From an uncultured Bacteroidales bacterium (GTDB taxonomy: Bacteria > Bacteroidota > Bacteroidia > Bacteroidales > FEN-979): DNA of 64,000 bases. The DNA lies in assembly GCA_903875045.1 (NCBI GenBank), contig CAIQUS010000135.1, positions 1 through 64,000 of the forward strand, read 5' to 3'. The notes beneath the pieces were generated by a model, which made no database searches, was not told the DNA's origin, and saw only the letters and a list, made by a program, of their open reading frames with translations. Shown here piece after piece: positions 33,597 through 43,549 of the stretch (position 1 is the first letter of the stretch; each line of letters opens with the position of its first letter). The position numbers and the translations under genes were made by a program.

Positions 33597-36071
33597 TTAT
33601 CTGAGCTGCGCATTCAAATTAGAAACCATGGCCCGCAGTAGTTTCTCCATGACTTTATCTATTTCTTTATCTGTGAGGGTCTTATCCTCATCCTGAAGGA
33701 TGAGGTTGAGGGCATAAGACTTTTTGCCGGAAGCGATTTTTTCACCCTCATAAACATCAAACAAACCAACCTTTTTCAACAATTTCTTTTCTGTCTGAAA
33801 TGCCAGTTTTTCGATTTGGGCAAAGGTAACTTCTGCATCGATCAGCAGGGCAAGGTCACGACGAACCTCCGGGAATTTCGGAATCTCTTTGTAGTGCACA
33901 CTTTTTGAGGGTATCAAGGCGAATAATCGATCCCAGTTAACATCTGCATAATAAACGGGTTGTTTGATGTCAAAAGCTTTCAACACTTTGGCATTCAACG
34001 AACCTATGATGAGAATGCTTTTCCCATTGTAAGAATATACTAATCCGTCATCAATTACCTTTGATGTAAATGGCTCAACTATCCAATGTGCATACGGGAT
34101 GGCTAATTTATCGCAAACCGCTTCCATATTTCCCCGCAGATCAAAAAAATCAACCTGCTTATCCTTGGTATTCCAGTTTTCAGATTGCAACCGCCCGGTC
34201 ATGATGACAGCAAGATGCTTTTCTTCATGATATCCTTGCAAGGGATCATTTTTTGTCGTTCTGGTGGAATATACGCGGCCGAATTCAAACATTTTAAGGT
34301 TTGCATTCTTACGGTTATGATTATAAACAATACTTTCGAGCATGCCGTAAAGCAAGGTTTGCCTCATCACATCCAAATCGCGGCTGATCGGATTCAGCAT
34401 TTTCACAGCCTGGTCAATCGGAAAACCAAAGTTTTCGTTATAGTAGGTCGATTTCGTCAGAGAATTATTCATGATCTCATTGAACCCATTGGCAGCAAGG
34501 TAATCCGAGACGAGGTTCCGGGTCTTTTCCGGATCAGGATGAGCGGTATAAGAAATGGAAGCCTTGATTTCCTCATGAAGCTCAATGTTATTATAGCCAT
34601 ACACGCGCAAAATTTCTTCAATGACATCGGCTTCACGGGTGACATCAACTTTATATGCCGGTATTTCCAGCCTGATTGTTGATGCCGGTTCAACCTCCTC
34701 AAGAATAGCGATCCCCAGGTCGGTCAGAATGTGTTTAACCACATCGCGGTTTAATATCTTTCCAATCAGTCTGTTGAGGTTTTGGTATGAAATAGAAACT
34801 TCCTGCGGACGCAGTGGTGTTTGATAAACATCAATAATTTCCGAGGAAATCTCTCCTCCGGCAATCTCTTTGATCATCATCGCTGCCCGTTTGAGTGCAA
34901 TTACGGTGATCTCGTAATTTGCGCCACGTTCAAACCGGAATGAGGCATCGGTTTGTAGTCCGTGGTACTTGGAACTTTTACGGATATGCCTTGGGTCGAA
35001 GTATGCGCTTTCAAGAAATATGCTGGTTGTTTCAGCCGTCACCCCCGATTTTGCACCACCGAAAACGCCGGCAATACACATTGGTTCCGCAGCGTTGCAA
35101 ATCATCAGGTCGTTTTCCGACAGCTCCCTTTCCACATTATCCAGTGTGATGAATTTCGTTCCTTGAGGGCATTTTCTTATAATCACTTCATTTCCAATAA
35201 TTCTGTCGCTGTCGAACGCGTGCAGAGGCTGACCGAGTTCCATCAGGATATAATTTGTGATATCCACGATGTTGTTGATCGGACGAAGGCCGATACTTAA
35301 CAGGCGGTTTTTTAACCATTCAGGGGATTCGGCGACGCGTATCCCTGTAACCGTTATCCCGGAATACCGGGGACAGGCTTCCTTATCTTCAACAACCACA
35401 TTGATATGGCTTTTATCATGATCTATTCTGAAGGCTGAAACATCCGGAGGGATTATTACAGATCGGCCGCATGAGCCGGGATCTGACATACCGAAGCTAT
35501 TTGCCACGGCCACCAGGTCACGTGCCACACCCAGATGGGAGGATGCATCAACGCGGTTGGGTGTTAGTCCGATGGTAAATACAATATCTTCTTCGATGTT
35601 GAAATATTCACTTGCTGCCGTTCCAACGGTTGCAGCTGGCTCAAGCACCAAGATCCCATCGTGAGAATTTCCTATTCCCAGTTCATCTTCGGCGCAAATC
35701 ATTCCTTCAGAAACTTCACCCCTGATTTTGGTACGCTGCAGGGTAAGTTCCTTATCATTGAAATACAAAGTAGTTCCGATAGTTGCCACAGCCACTTTCT
35801 GCCCCTTGGCCACATTGGAGGCACCGCAAACAATGTTCAAGGGCACGCCTGATCCAACATCAACTGTTGTAATACTGAGATGATCCGAATTGGGGTGCTT
35901 TTCGCAAGTCAGTACTTCACCGATTATGACCCCCCTGAGCCCCCCTTTCACCGATTGAAAAGGATCCTGACTCTCCACCTCAAGTCCACATCCGGTTAAC
36001 ATTTCCGCCACCTTGTCAGGTGAGAGATCAAGATCATGATATTGGTTGAGCCAATTGTAGGAAATCTTCAT
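33597..36071 (-). CDS. pheT: Phenylalanyl-tRNA synthetase beta subunit
   Basis: An 824-residue subunit of the (alpha-beta)2 enzyme. The N-terminus is standard ([33 protein letters not shown]). An EMAP-like tRNA-binding OB fold follows ([23 protein letters not shown]). Next come the B3/B4 editing region, a B5 domain ([18 protein letters not shown]), the degenerate synthetase core, and a C-terminal FDX-ACB domain ([18 protein letters not shown]). pheS is not in the window, so the two subunit genes are unlinked here. A TAATTTTG element lies 22 bp upstream. Confidence 0.97.
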   Translation of the reverse strand: MKISYNWLNQYHDLDLSPDKVAEMLTGCGLEVESQDPFQSVKGGLRGVIIGEVLTCEKHPNSDHLSITTVDVGSGVPLNIVCGASNVAKGQKVAVATIGTTLYFNDKELTLQRTKIRGEVSEGMICAEDELGIGNSHDGILVLEPAATVGTAASEYFNIEEDIVFTIGLTPNRVDASSHLGVARDLVAVANSFGMSDPGSCGRSVIIPPDVSAFRIDHDKSHINVVVEDKEACPRYSGITVTGIRVAESPEWLKNRLLSIGLRPINNIVDITNYILMELGQPLHAFDSDRIIGNEVIIRKCPQGTKFITLDNVERELSENDLMICNAAEPMCIAGVFGGAKSGVTAETTSIFLESAYFDPRHIRKSSKYHGLQTDASFRFERGANYEITVIALKRAAMMIKEIAGGEISSEIIDVYQTPLRPQEVSISYQNLNRLIGKILNRDVVKHILTDLGIAILEEVEPASTIRLEIPAYKVDVTREADVIEEILRVYGYNNIELHEEIKASISYTAHPDPEKTRNLVSDYLAANGFNEIMNNSLTKSTYYNENFGFPIDQAVKMLNPISRDLDVMRQTLLYGMLESIVYNHNRKNANLKMFEFGRVYSTRTTKNDPLQGYHEEKHLAVIMTGRLQSENWNTKDKQVDFFDLRGNMEAVCDKLAIPYAHWIVEPFTSKVIDDGLVYSYNGKSILIIGSLNAKVLKAFDIKQPVYYADVNWDRLFALIPSKSVHYKEIPKFPEVRRDLALLIDAEVTFAQIEKLAFQTEKKLLKKVGLFDVYEGEKIASGKKSYALNLILQDEDKTLTDKEIDKVMEKLLRAMVSNLNAQLR

Positions 36072-36092
36072 TTTTCTTTCGGATTAAAAGAG

Positions 36093-36100
36093 CAAAATTA
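36093..36100 (-). promoter_or_regulatory. pheT: Candidate promoter -7 element for pheT
   Basis: The minus strand reads TAATTTTG, matching TAnnTTTG, 22 bp upstream of the pheT ATG. A CTTG lies only 15 nt upstream, so the -33 is unclear. Confidence 0.4.
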
Positions 36101-36119
36101 GCAATAAAAACGGTACAAG

Positions 36120-38225
36120 CTAAGAGATCAGCCCCCAATTTTGCTGCTTTTTGTCCATGTTGAGCAGGTGTTGTGCCAGAATGTCATTGTTCTCTTTTGC
36201 CAGGGATGGATCATTGGCAATGATCTCTCCGGCTACACTTCTGGCATATTTTAATATTTTTTCATCCTTTACGATGTCGGCAATGCGCAGGTCCATGATC
36301 CCGCTCTGTTGTGTACCCTGAAGATCACCCGGTCCCCGAAGCTGAAGGTCTGTTTCAGCAATCTCGAACCCATCATTGGTACGGACCATCGTCGAAATTC
36401 GCTTCCTCGCATCCGATGAGAGTTCATAACTGCTCATCAGGATACAGTATGACTGGTCACTGCCTCTTCCAACCCGTCCCCTCAACTGGTGAAGCTGGGA
36501 AAGACCAAAACGTTCAGCATTTTCAATCACCATTACAGAAGCATTGGGAACATCTACACCCACTTCTATTACGGTAGTTGCAACCATGATCTGGGTTTTA
36601 TTATCAACAAACCGCTTCATTTCACCATCCTTTTCTTTCTGTTTCATTTTGCCATGCACCATACTAACGGCATATTGCGGGGGCGGAAATTCCCGGATAA
36701 TGGTCTGATAGCCATCTTCCAGGTTTTTTAAATCAAGGGTTTCTGATTCCTGGATCAGCGGGAAAACAATGTACACCTGTCGGCCTTCAAGAACCTTGTC
36801 GCGGATAAAATTGAAAACTTTTCCTTGTTCAGGTTCATAAACATGCCTGGTAACAATGGATTTCCGTCCGGGAGGCATTTCATCAATTACGGAGGTATCC
36901 AGATCGCCATACAGGGTCATTGCCAGAGTTCGGGGAATCGGTGTAGCTGTCATAACAAGGATATGCGGTGTTACAACATTTTTCTCCCATAACTTCGCAC
37001 GCTGCGCAACTCCAAACCGGTGCTGCTCATCGATCACAACCAAACCAAGTTGTTTAAACTTAACATTTTCTTCAATGAGCGCATGTGTTCCTATAAGCAG
37101 ATGCACCGTACCGTCCTGCAAACCATCCTGGATCTGGCGCCGTTCAGCTGACCTGGTAGATCCCGTAAGAATTTTCACCACTACATTCAGGCCTGTCAGC
37201 ATCCCCGTGATGGTATTGAAATGCTGCCTGGCAAGTATTTCAGTCGGGGCCATCATGCAGCCCTGGAAATGGTTATCGAGTGCGATAAGCATGGTCATAA
37301 GAGCCACCAGCGTTTTCCCGCTCCCGACATCCCCCTGAAGCAACCGGTTCATCTGATTTCCTGAACGAAGGTCGGCTCTGATCTCCCGGATTACCCGCTT
37401 TTGTGCATTGGTAAGTTCGAAAGTAAGGTGGTGGTGATAAAACTGATTGACAAAGTCCCCAATCTTTAAAAATTTATGTCCTTCGTGTTTTTGCAACCGG
37501 CCATATCGCTGCTTGGCAAGCCTGAGTTGAATATAAAACAACTCTTCAAACTTAAGCCTTGTCTGTGATTTTGCAAGTAATTCAGGGCTTTGAGGGTAAT
37601 GGATGTTAATGAAAGCCTGCTGCCTGCCAATCAATCGCAACCGTTGAATGATATCAGGAGGAAGACTTTCAGGCATGACAAATTTTTCATTTAGCAATAC
37701 AGACTTGACAAGTTTGCCAATTCCTTTAAAATCCAACCCTTTAGACTTTAGTTTTTCTGTCGAATTGTAAATCGGCCTTATAATTTCACTCAAAGGGAGG
37801 GGTTGCAGCGAAGGAATTTCCAGTTCAGGATGGGGAATATTCCATCGGCCGTTAAAAATACCCGGTTTACCAAAAATAACATACTCCTGCTGAGGGGTTA
37901 GCATATCCAGTACCCATTTGATTCCCTGAAACCATACCAGGTCAATCTCTCCGCTGGAATCGCGAACTGTGGCCACCAAACGCTGATGATGAGGTGTACC
38001 AATGGTTTGAATGTGAACAATCTTTGCCCTGAGCTGAATATAAGAAAGATCATCCTTTATGTCGGCAATCTGATAAAACTTGCTTCGGTCAAGATAACGA
38101 AACGGAAAGCAGGTAAGCAAATCCCCTATTGTGTGGATATTCAACTCCTTTCTCAGCAAATCTGCTCTGGGCGGGCCCACACCCTTAAGATACTCGATGG
38201 GAGTTTCAAGAAATGGTGTTGTCAT
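36120..38225 (-). CDS. recG: ATP-dependent DNA helicase RecG
   Basis: This 701-residue helicase remodels stalled forks and Holliday junctions. The N-terminal wedge (OB-fold) domain covers about 1-240. Walker A is GDVGSGKTLVAL, motif II is DEQH followed by RFGVAQR, and motif III is MTATPIPRTLAMTLYGDLD. The C-terminal helicase lobe has TTVIEVGVDVPNASVMVIENAERFG and QLRGRVGRG. It lies between gldN and pheT, both on the same strand, with its own candidate promoter. Confidence 0.97.
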   Translation of the reverse strand: MTTPFLETPIEYLKGVGPPRADLLRKELNIHTIGDLLTCFPFRYLDRSKFYQIADIKDDLSYIQLRAKIVHIQTIGTPHHQRLVATVRDSSGEIDLVWFQGIKWVLDMLTPQQEYVIFGKPGIFNGRWNIPHPELEIPSLQPLPLSEIIRPIYNSTEKLKSKGLDFKGIGKLVKSVLLNEKFVMPESLPPDIIQRLRLIGRQQAFINIHYPQSPELLAKSQTRLKFEELFYIQLRLAKQRYGRLQKHEGHKFLKIGDFVNQFYHHHLTFELTNAQKRVIREIRADLRSGNQMNRLLQGDVGSGKTLVALMTMLIALDNHFQGCMMAPTEILARQHFNTITGMLTGLNVVVKILTGSTRSAERRQIQDGLQDGTVHLLIGTHALIEENVKFKQLGLVVIDEQHRFGVAQRAKLWEKNVVTPHILVMTATPIPRTLAMTLYGDLDTSVIDEMPPGRKSIVTRHVYEPEQGKVFNFIRDKVLEGRQVYIVFPLIQESETLDLKNLEDGYQTIIREFPPPQYAVSMVHGKMKQKEKDGEMKRFVDNKTQIMVATTVIEVGVDVPNASVMVIENAERFGLSQLHQLRGRVGRGSDQSYCILMSSYELSSDARKRISTMVRTNDGFEIAETDLQLRGPGDLQGTQQSGIMDLRIADIVKDEKILKYARSVAGEIIANDPSLAKENNDILAQHLLNMDKKQQNWGLIS

Positions 38226-38249
38226 AGGTTGTTATCAATCCGATGATCA

Positions 38250-38257
38250 CAAAAATA
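38250..38257 (-). promoter_or_regulatory. recG: Candidate promoter -7 element for recG
   Basis: The minus strand reads TATTTTTG, 24 bp upstream of the recG ATG. No good -33 element was seen. Confidence 0.4.
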
Positions 38258-38303
38258 GGTAATAAAACCAAATAAATCAGTATAAAGGAAATCACTAAAC
38301 CAG

Positions 38304-38337
38304 CAGAGGCTGCCCCACGAAAGTGAGACAGCCTCTG
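38304..38337. terminator. Hairpin after gldN (possible terminator or dispersed repeat)
   Basis: CAGAGGCTG (38304-38312) and CAGCCTCTG (38329-38337) are perfect complements, with an inner CAC-GAAA-GTG hairpin. It lies 43 bp past the gldN stop. There is no good T-run, so it may be a dispersed palindromic element rather than a strict terminator. Confidence 0.55.
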
Positions 38338-38379
38338 ATACATTTTTTGCAACCAGCCTGAGCAATTTTTCAACTCCGG

Positions 38380-39276
38380 CTAATACTCCCAAAGATTTGA
38401 TTCAAAATCGAACAGGTTGTTTTTGGCCTTTTCTGCTTCATGCAATGCATCCTTTCCCGATGCATATTGAGAGATTTGCCTGTCGTAAACATTCTCTTCC
38501 TTCATGATATAGCTGGAGAAAATGCGCTTCATAAAAACATCATCATAACTGAGCCTGGCAGCTACTCCGTTTTTCAAATTAAACATTTCTTCTTTTGCAA
38601 ATATATCGCGCCAGTCAGGAAAGTAAATCCAAAAAAGTGGCATTGGTTTTCGAATACCGCCTGTGGTATCCATTTTGTAAAGACAAATTCCAAGTATTCG
38701 CACCTCCATAACCGAACGCTGACGGTCAAAATAATAGTCTTCCTTTATGCGCAAAAGTTCAACATCACTTGCCTCAAGATTTTTTACTATCGTTGTTATA
38801 ATAGGAGTATAAGGGGGTTCTTTACTCGCAATGGGCATTTTGGTGGAGTCCCGGTATTTATCCATCACACTCTCGTAATTCTCTGGTATATCATACTTAT
38901 CATCAAGCGGTAAATAGGCACTCATTTTTTCTGATCTGACTCCCTGCAATCCATCCAGCACAATCTGCGCAAAGCTTCGCCGGCCATTACTTCGCGTATC
39001 AGGTTTTACCGGATAGTAAAAGGGCTGGTTCATCTTTTCCCGCAGATCAATAAACCGCCAAATCCGCTTTGTCCAGGTAATATCAGCTTCACGCAGGTAT
39101 GGATATGGAATTGGAGGTACCTCATTTATCGCTGACCGGTCGTAAACACCATCCCTGGGGACGGCAGAGTTGGTCATACCGGCCGGATTTCCTAAAACAG
39201 TCTGCTGTGAATAGGATGCCAGTTTCAACCCCATTATAAAAAAAACAAATAAAGTTAAAAACACCGAATTTTTCAT
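38380..39276 (-). CDS. gldN: T9SS protein GldN/PorN
   Basis: A 298-residue periplasmic protein with a signal peptide (about 1-23, FFIMGLKLASYSQQ). GldN joins GldK in the outer-membrane-associated ring of the type IX secretion system. Family landmarks are ITWTKRIWRFIDLREKMNQPFYYP, the VEVRILGICLYKMD core and WIYFPDWRDIFAKEEMFN. It is last in the porP-gldKLMN order and starts 18 bp after gldM. Confidence 0.94.
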   Translation of the reverse strand: MKNSVFLTLFVFFIMGLKLASYSQQTVLGNPAGMTNSAVPRDGVYDRSAINEVPPIPYPYLREADITWTKRIWRFIDLREKMNQPFYYPVKPDTRSNGRRSFAQIVLDGLQGVRSEKMSAYLPLDDKYDIPENYESVMDKYRDSTKMPIASKEPPYTPIITTIVKNLEASDVELLRIKEDYYFDRQRSVMEVRILGICLYKMDTTGGIRKPMPLFWIYFPDWRDIFAKEEMFNLKNGVAARLSYDDVFMKRIFSSYIMKEENVYDRQISQYASGKDALHEAEKAKNNLFDFESNLWEY

Positions 39277-39294
39277 AAAACCTCCTGATTACAA

Positions 39295-40905
39295 CTAATT
39301 TATTCTCAACATTATAGGTGCTTCAATATCTCTTTCACCATCCGGTCCTTTCACTTTGATATTAGAAAACGAGACTATTTGGCCTTTTGTTCCTTGTTTA
39401 AGGTACTTAACACATTCCGGGTCTATTTGGTTACCCTTAACTTTAACTGGAAACCATTCCCCATTAACCATAGTTCCGAAGACAAATGAAGTTACCACAT
39501 AAGTAATATCAAAGTTAAAATCTTCCGGCATTGTAGGGATCAAGGGTGGTAATGCCAGCATCACACCCCGGGCAATCATACCTGAAACTTTGCCTTGCAT
39601 TTTCACAATTGGAATGGGCACCTCCTTTAGCCTGAAGGGAAAGGAACCCATATTTTTCGGTTTACCGTCGTATATCGCTGTAATATTGATCCTTGTCTCT
39701 GGTTTCCCTTTTGGAAGGCCGTAAACTATCCAGCTTTTTCCATCAGGTGCCTGTTTAATACTGCCAATTGACATGGACGGGATGACGCGTTGGGGACCTC
39801 CGGGAACAGTAATGGATACCGGGTTGTCTACTCCGCAATAAAAAACATTCATTTTTGTCGGAGAAACAGCAACAATTGCCCTTGATACAACGTACTCTTC
39901 CTTAAAATGGTACTTTTGCATAACACCTGACGGATCGAGTAATTCAATAAACCCGGCATACTTTTGAGGTCCTTCACCCCCGGCTGGCCATTTTAACATG
40001 ACACGTCCACCTTCCCCTGTTTCAACCCTTGCGCCGGCAAATTGGGCGGGCGTCAGGCTGTCAGTGCCCATCTGATATTTGACAACAGGTTTCCCTTTTG
40101 TTTCAAAGGCAGCTACAAGAACTTCAGCCTGATATTCTTCACCGCTAAAGACAAATCTGCTATTAGGGATTACCCGTGCTTCAACTGCGTCAAATTTATA
40201 ATCATCAGCACTTATTGCAGAGTACAATTGATTAACTACGTCAAATTCAGCATTATAAACTTCTGCTTTGATTTTATTCAAAATAGTTACGGTCGCAGCC
40301 AGAATCGTTTGATAAAAATTATGCTGAATCCAATTCTGCTTTTGCTTACTCGCATTGTAATAGACTCCGTCGGTTTCGAGGCCTAACTTAATGTTACCCC
40401 TGTATTTTTCATCAACAAGCTCGAGCATTTGCTTTTTATACTGATCTATTCTCTTTTTGAGAACCATTCCCTGTCCATTGGTACCCATGTCACCACTTCC
40501 GACAAAATAAGCAGTAGGTTCGTTATAACTGTCTAATTTTTTGGCCTTTCCTAAAATTATCTTTTTTGCAGAATCATAACTCGGAAGCGCCAGTGTCTTC
40601 ATTAATACAGTATACTTGAGGCTATCAACAAATTTCTCAAGATCGCTCGACAGTTTTCTTGCTTTTAAGGCTTTTTCCCAATATTCCCCAACATTTGCCG
40701 GATTATCCTGATATTGCTTTTCAAATTTGGAATACGTATTTCCAATTTTATCGGAAAAATTTTTATTTGTCACCTCAATGCTTTCATTGACAACAATGAA
40801 AGAATCCAGAATTTGTTTCGAGACATTCAGTGCGAGCAATGCTGTAAGCACGAGATACATCATCCCGATCATTTTCTGCCTCGGTGTCTCTTTATATCCA
40901 GCCAT
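39295..40905 (-). CDS. gldM: T9SS motor component GldM/PorM
   Basis: A 536-residue inner-membrane protein with one N-terminal membrane helix (about residues 13-32; MIGMMYLVLTALLALNVSK) and a long periplasmic part built from the usual D1-D4 domains. With GldL it forms the proton-driven rotary motor that powers T9SS and gliding, the periplasmic shaft reaching GldK/GldN. Conserved wording includes TPRQKMIGMMYLVLTA, GSGDMGTNGQGMVLKKRI and RFVFSGEEYQAEVLVAAFE. It lies between gldL and gldN. Confidence 0.95.
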   Translation of the reverse strand: MAGYKETPRQKMIGMMYLVLTALLALNVSKQILDSFIVVNESIEVTNKNFSDKIGNTYSKFEKQYQDNPANVGEYWEKALKARKLSSDLEKFVDSLKYTVLMKTLALPSYDSAKKIILGKAKKLDSYNEPTAYFVGSGDMGTNGQGMVLKKRIDQYKKQMLELVDEKYRGNIKLGLETDGVYYNASKQKQNWIQHNFYQTILAATVTILNKIKAEVYNAEFDVVNQLYSAISADDYKFDAVEARVIPNSRFVFSGEEYQAEVLVAAFETKGKPVVKYQMGTDSLTPAQFAGARVETGEGGRVMLKWPAGGEGPQKYAGFIELLDPSGVMQKYHFKEEYVVSRAIVAVSPTKMNVFYCGVDNPVSITVPGGPQRVIPSMSIGSIKQAPDGKSWIVYGLPKGKPETRINITAIYDGKPKNMGSFPFRLKEVPIPIVKMQGKVSGMIARGVMLALPPLIPTMPEDFNFDITYVVTSFVFGTMVNGEWFPVKVKGNQIDPECVKYLKQGTKGQIVSFSNIKVKGPDGERDIEAPIMLRIN

Positions 40906-40942
40906 TTAGTTATATGTTATATTAGTAACTGTAAAATCTAAA

Positions 40943-41992
40943 TTATTTTCCGCCAACACTCATTGCTGAAAGCATATTGCCATAAACTTTATTCAAGGCA
41001 ACAATGTTCCTGGTGAGATTATCCACTTCTGTTTTGAATTTCTCTGTTTGGGCCAACGACTCATTGAGGTTAACAGCAAACTTATTCATAACAGTGTTGA
41101 ACTCGTTTGTACTTTCCATTTGCTTATTTGAACCCTTAACGTGAAGTTCATATAGTGCATTCAGGGCTGACAGGTTATTAGAGATCCGCTGTAATTCTTT
41201 ATTGTAAGTTTCACCGCCAGTTGCAGAGGCATGGAGGGTTTCTGCTGTTTTTGACAATAGTATGGCAGATTCGTTGTACTTTTCGATAAATTTATTTGCA
41301 GAGGTTGCCGCATTAACAATACTGGCAGAAAAAGTTTTGTTAGCACTTACATCCTCTTTGAGTGACTCACTCACTTCGGCAAACATGGAGGACAAGGTGG
41401 CAGCACTTTTGGCTGTAGATTTGATATGAGTAAGCTGCTCTGCCGAGGCCTGAACATTCTGGTCAAGGGTTTGAGCAGTTTTCCTGTAAGAATCGTTAAG
41501 AATTGTGGCAGATTCAGTAGCGTTCTTCATTGTACTTACATATCTGTCATTGGCGAGGGATGCATCGGCAACATTCGACAATTTTGAAGTCGTATCAGCA
41601 AGGTTATTTAATCCTATACCGAGACTATTAATCAAAGCCTGGTCAATCTTTGCTTCTTTCATCATTTTATCCATCTCCGACGAAGCTCCATCCCTTTTGT
41701 CGAAATCTTCAACAGGGATAAAAACAGCGGCTCCTTCTGCTAACTGCGGATATACCTTAGCCCAATCCGGATCCGTATGCGGTGGTTCCAGCGCAGAGAA
41801 AAAGAAGATTATCGCCTCAGTTACCAAGCCAATGGTAAGCATTTCATCCGCTCCGGGTTTATGGGTAATTTTAAACAATGCACCAATAATAACAACCGCT
41901 GCACCCCAACCATACATTTTGGACATCAAATTCTTGTAGCCCTTTGATTTTACGAAAGCGGGGGATGTTAAAAGAAAATCGAAAATTGCCAT
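40943..41992 (-). CDS. gldL: T9SS motor component GldL/PorL
   Basis: A 349-residue cytoplasmic-membrane protein. Two membrane helices lie near 24-41 and 50-67; the second carries Glu59 (GLVTEAIIFFFSAL), at the same number as the membrane Glu reported to be critical in Flavobacterium GldL for motor function. The long Ala/Ser/Thr-rich C-terminal coil (about 110-345) is cytoplasmic. It pairs with GldM, whose gene begins 37 bp downstream. This is the stator-like proton channel by inference from the family. Confidence 0.95.
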   Translation of the reverse strand: MAIFDFLLTSPAFVKSKGYKNLMSKMYGWGAAVVIIGALFKITHKPGADEMLTIGLVTEAIIFFFSALEPPHTDPDWAKVYPQLAEGAAVFIPVEDFDKRDGASSEMDKMMKEAKIDQALINSLGIGLNNLADTTSKLSNVADASLANDRYVSTMKNATESATILNDSYRKTAQTLDQNVQASAEQLTHIKSTAKSAATLSSMFAEVSESLKEDVSANKTFSASIVNAATSANKFIEKYNESAILLSKTAETLHASATGGETYNKELQRISNNLSALNALYELHVKGSNKQMESTNEFNTVMNKFAVNLNESLAQTEKFKTEVDNLTRNIVALNKVYGNMLSAMSVGGK

Positions 41993-42035
41993 AACATTAA
42001 AGGATTAATTATGAATGAAAATGTTGAGTTGTCTG

Positions 42036-43448
42036 TTATCTGTATACTTTGGAAGCCCTTGCAGGATTGTCATCGCGCTGGCGGCCCAGGTAACTCTGAA
42101 CACAGCGGAAACCAATGTAGCACTTGGAGGTATCCTGATATTCATAAGCACGCGTGGAAACACGGAGAAAATATGCAACATCCTTCCAGGAACCTCCGCG
42201 GGTCACCTTCCTTTTTAATGCAGGCGGATCTGTTTCCTTGGCATTATATTTATAATCAGGGTTCAAGTCCCACGAAATGTTGTAGGAAGAAGGATGAAAT
42301 GCTGTAATAGTCCATTCGGCAACATTGCCTGCCATGTCATAAAGACCATAATCATTTGCGGGATAATGTGCTACAATAACAGTTTTTCCACCTCCGTCAG
42401 CAATATAATCACCACGCATTGGTTTAAAGTTTGCAAGGAAGCAACCTTTATCATTACGGGTGTAGGGGCCTCCCCAGGGATAAGAGTTTCCATCGTAGCC
42501 ACCACGCGCTGCCCATTCCCATTCACCTTCGGTTGGTAACCGGAAGTCGCTGATAAAGGTTTCTCCTTTTTTTCCGTTGAGTGAGCTGTTTTTAAACTGC
42601 GTACGCCATATACAGAAAGCATTGGCTTGTCTCCAGTTCACACCAACCACCGGGTAGTTGTCGTAAGCCGGATGCCAGAAATATTTTTCGGTACTCGGAT
42701 CATTGAAAGAATAGGTATAATCATGAATCCAGCAAAGTGTATCAGGAAACACGTTGATCGTTTCACGGTGAACGAAAACTTTCCGATCATTAAAACCCTG
42801 GGGACGGTTATTCCAACTTGCATCTTTGTTGGTTGTATTTACTTTAAAAGCCTCTGAGGAAATCGTTACATCCGGTGTTTGAGGAGAACTATGGTTCTTT
42901 TTAGCTGCAGCTTTCAGGTCAATAAAATAATATTCGTAATAAAGTTTACGGGTATCAATCTCTTTTCTCCTGTAATAGCGTTCGTTTTCCGGAAGATACA
43001 ACTGTGCAAGGGCATCGCGTACATCCTGCTGGTCAGAATTCCAGTTCAATTTGGCTTCCCAATTCAAGAATGGCGGATCATAAGCTTCCTTTGTTTTTGG
43101 GTTTTCTGAGATAAAATAGTCTTCGGGCTTTGTTTCTCCAAGGATTCTTCGTGCAATGGAATCCCGCACCCAATAAACAAATTGACGATATTCATTGTTT
43201 GTAATTTCGGTCTGGTCCATGTAAAATGCCTCAACCGTAACCGTCTTAGGATTGTTTAATTGTGCATAGGGCATATCTTCATCACTAACGCCCATGGTGT
43301 AGGAACCCATGGGTACGTAAACCATGCCAAAAGGATCAGGTGAATAGTATCGCTTTCGGCCTTTTACGCCTGTAAGCTCACCGTTTCCTGAGTTACCGCA
43401 ACTAATAAGAAAGATTAGCAGAGCGGAATATATGAGCAATTTTTTCAT
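42036..43448 (-). CDS. gldK: T9SS lipoprotein GldK/PorK
   Basis: A 470-residue outer-membrane lipoprotein with lipidated Cys17 (LLIFLISCGN). The body has the formylglycine-generating-enzyme/sulfatase-modifying fold used in GldK: FGMVYVPMGSYTMG, QTEITNNEYRQFVYWVRDSI, VGVNWRQANAFCIWR, FRLPTEGEWEWAARGG, DMAGNVAEW and RGGSWKDVAYFLR. GldK with GldN makes the periplasmic ring. A TAAATTTG element at 43531-43538 may give an internal promoter. Confidence 0.95.
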   Translation of the reverse strand: MKKLLIYSALLIFLISCGNSGNGELTGVKGRKRYYSPDPFGMVYVPMGSYTMGVSDEDMPYAQLNNPKTVTVEAFYMDQTEITNNEYRQFVYWVRDSIARRILGETKPEDYFISENPKTKEAYDPPFLNWEAKLNWNSDQQDVRDALAQLYLPENERYYRRKEIDTRKLYYEYYFIDLKAAAKKNHSSPQTPDVTISSEAFKVNTTNKDASWNNRPQGFNDRKVFVHRETINVFPDTLCWIHDYTYSFNDPSTEKYFWHPAYDNYPVVGVNWRQANAFCIWRTQFKNSSLNGKKGETFISDFRLPTEGEWEWAARGGYDGNSYPWGGPYTRNDKGCFLANFKPMRGDYIADGGGKTVIVAHYPANDYGLYDMAGNVAEWTITAFHPSSYNISWDLNPDYKYNAKETDPPALKRKVTRGGSWKDVAYFLRVSTRAYEYQDTSKCYIGFRCVQSYLGRQRDDNPARASKVYR

Positions 43449-43530
43449 TTGTTGGCAGATTAAAGGATGAAAATTAACGCTACGAATTAAGGTTTATTAT
43501 GTTAATATTCAGTTTTTCAAGACAAAACGG

Positions 43531-43538
43531 CAAATTTA
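43531..43538 (-). promoter_or_regulatory. gldK: Possible internal promoter -7 upstream of gldK
   Basis: The minus strand reads TAAATTTG in the 101-bp porP-gldK gap, 82 bp before the ATG. No -33 element is evident. Confidence 0.28.
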
Positions 43539-43549
43539 CAATTTTTATT

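Noticed and set aside
38304-38337. The hairpin after gldN as a CRISPR or attachment site
   Set aside because: It is a single palindrome with no spacer array and no integrase; a terminator or dispersed repeat is simpler.
42011-42307. Rightward 98-codon open frame antisense to gldK
   Set aside because: It lies wholly within or beside gldK, has no family resemblance and shows no ribosome site; it is a shadow of the real gene.
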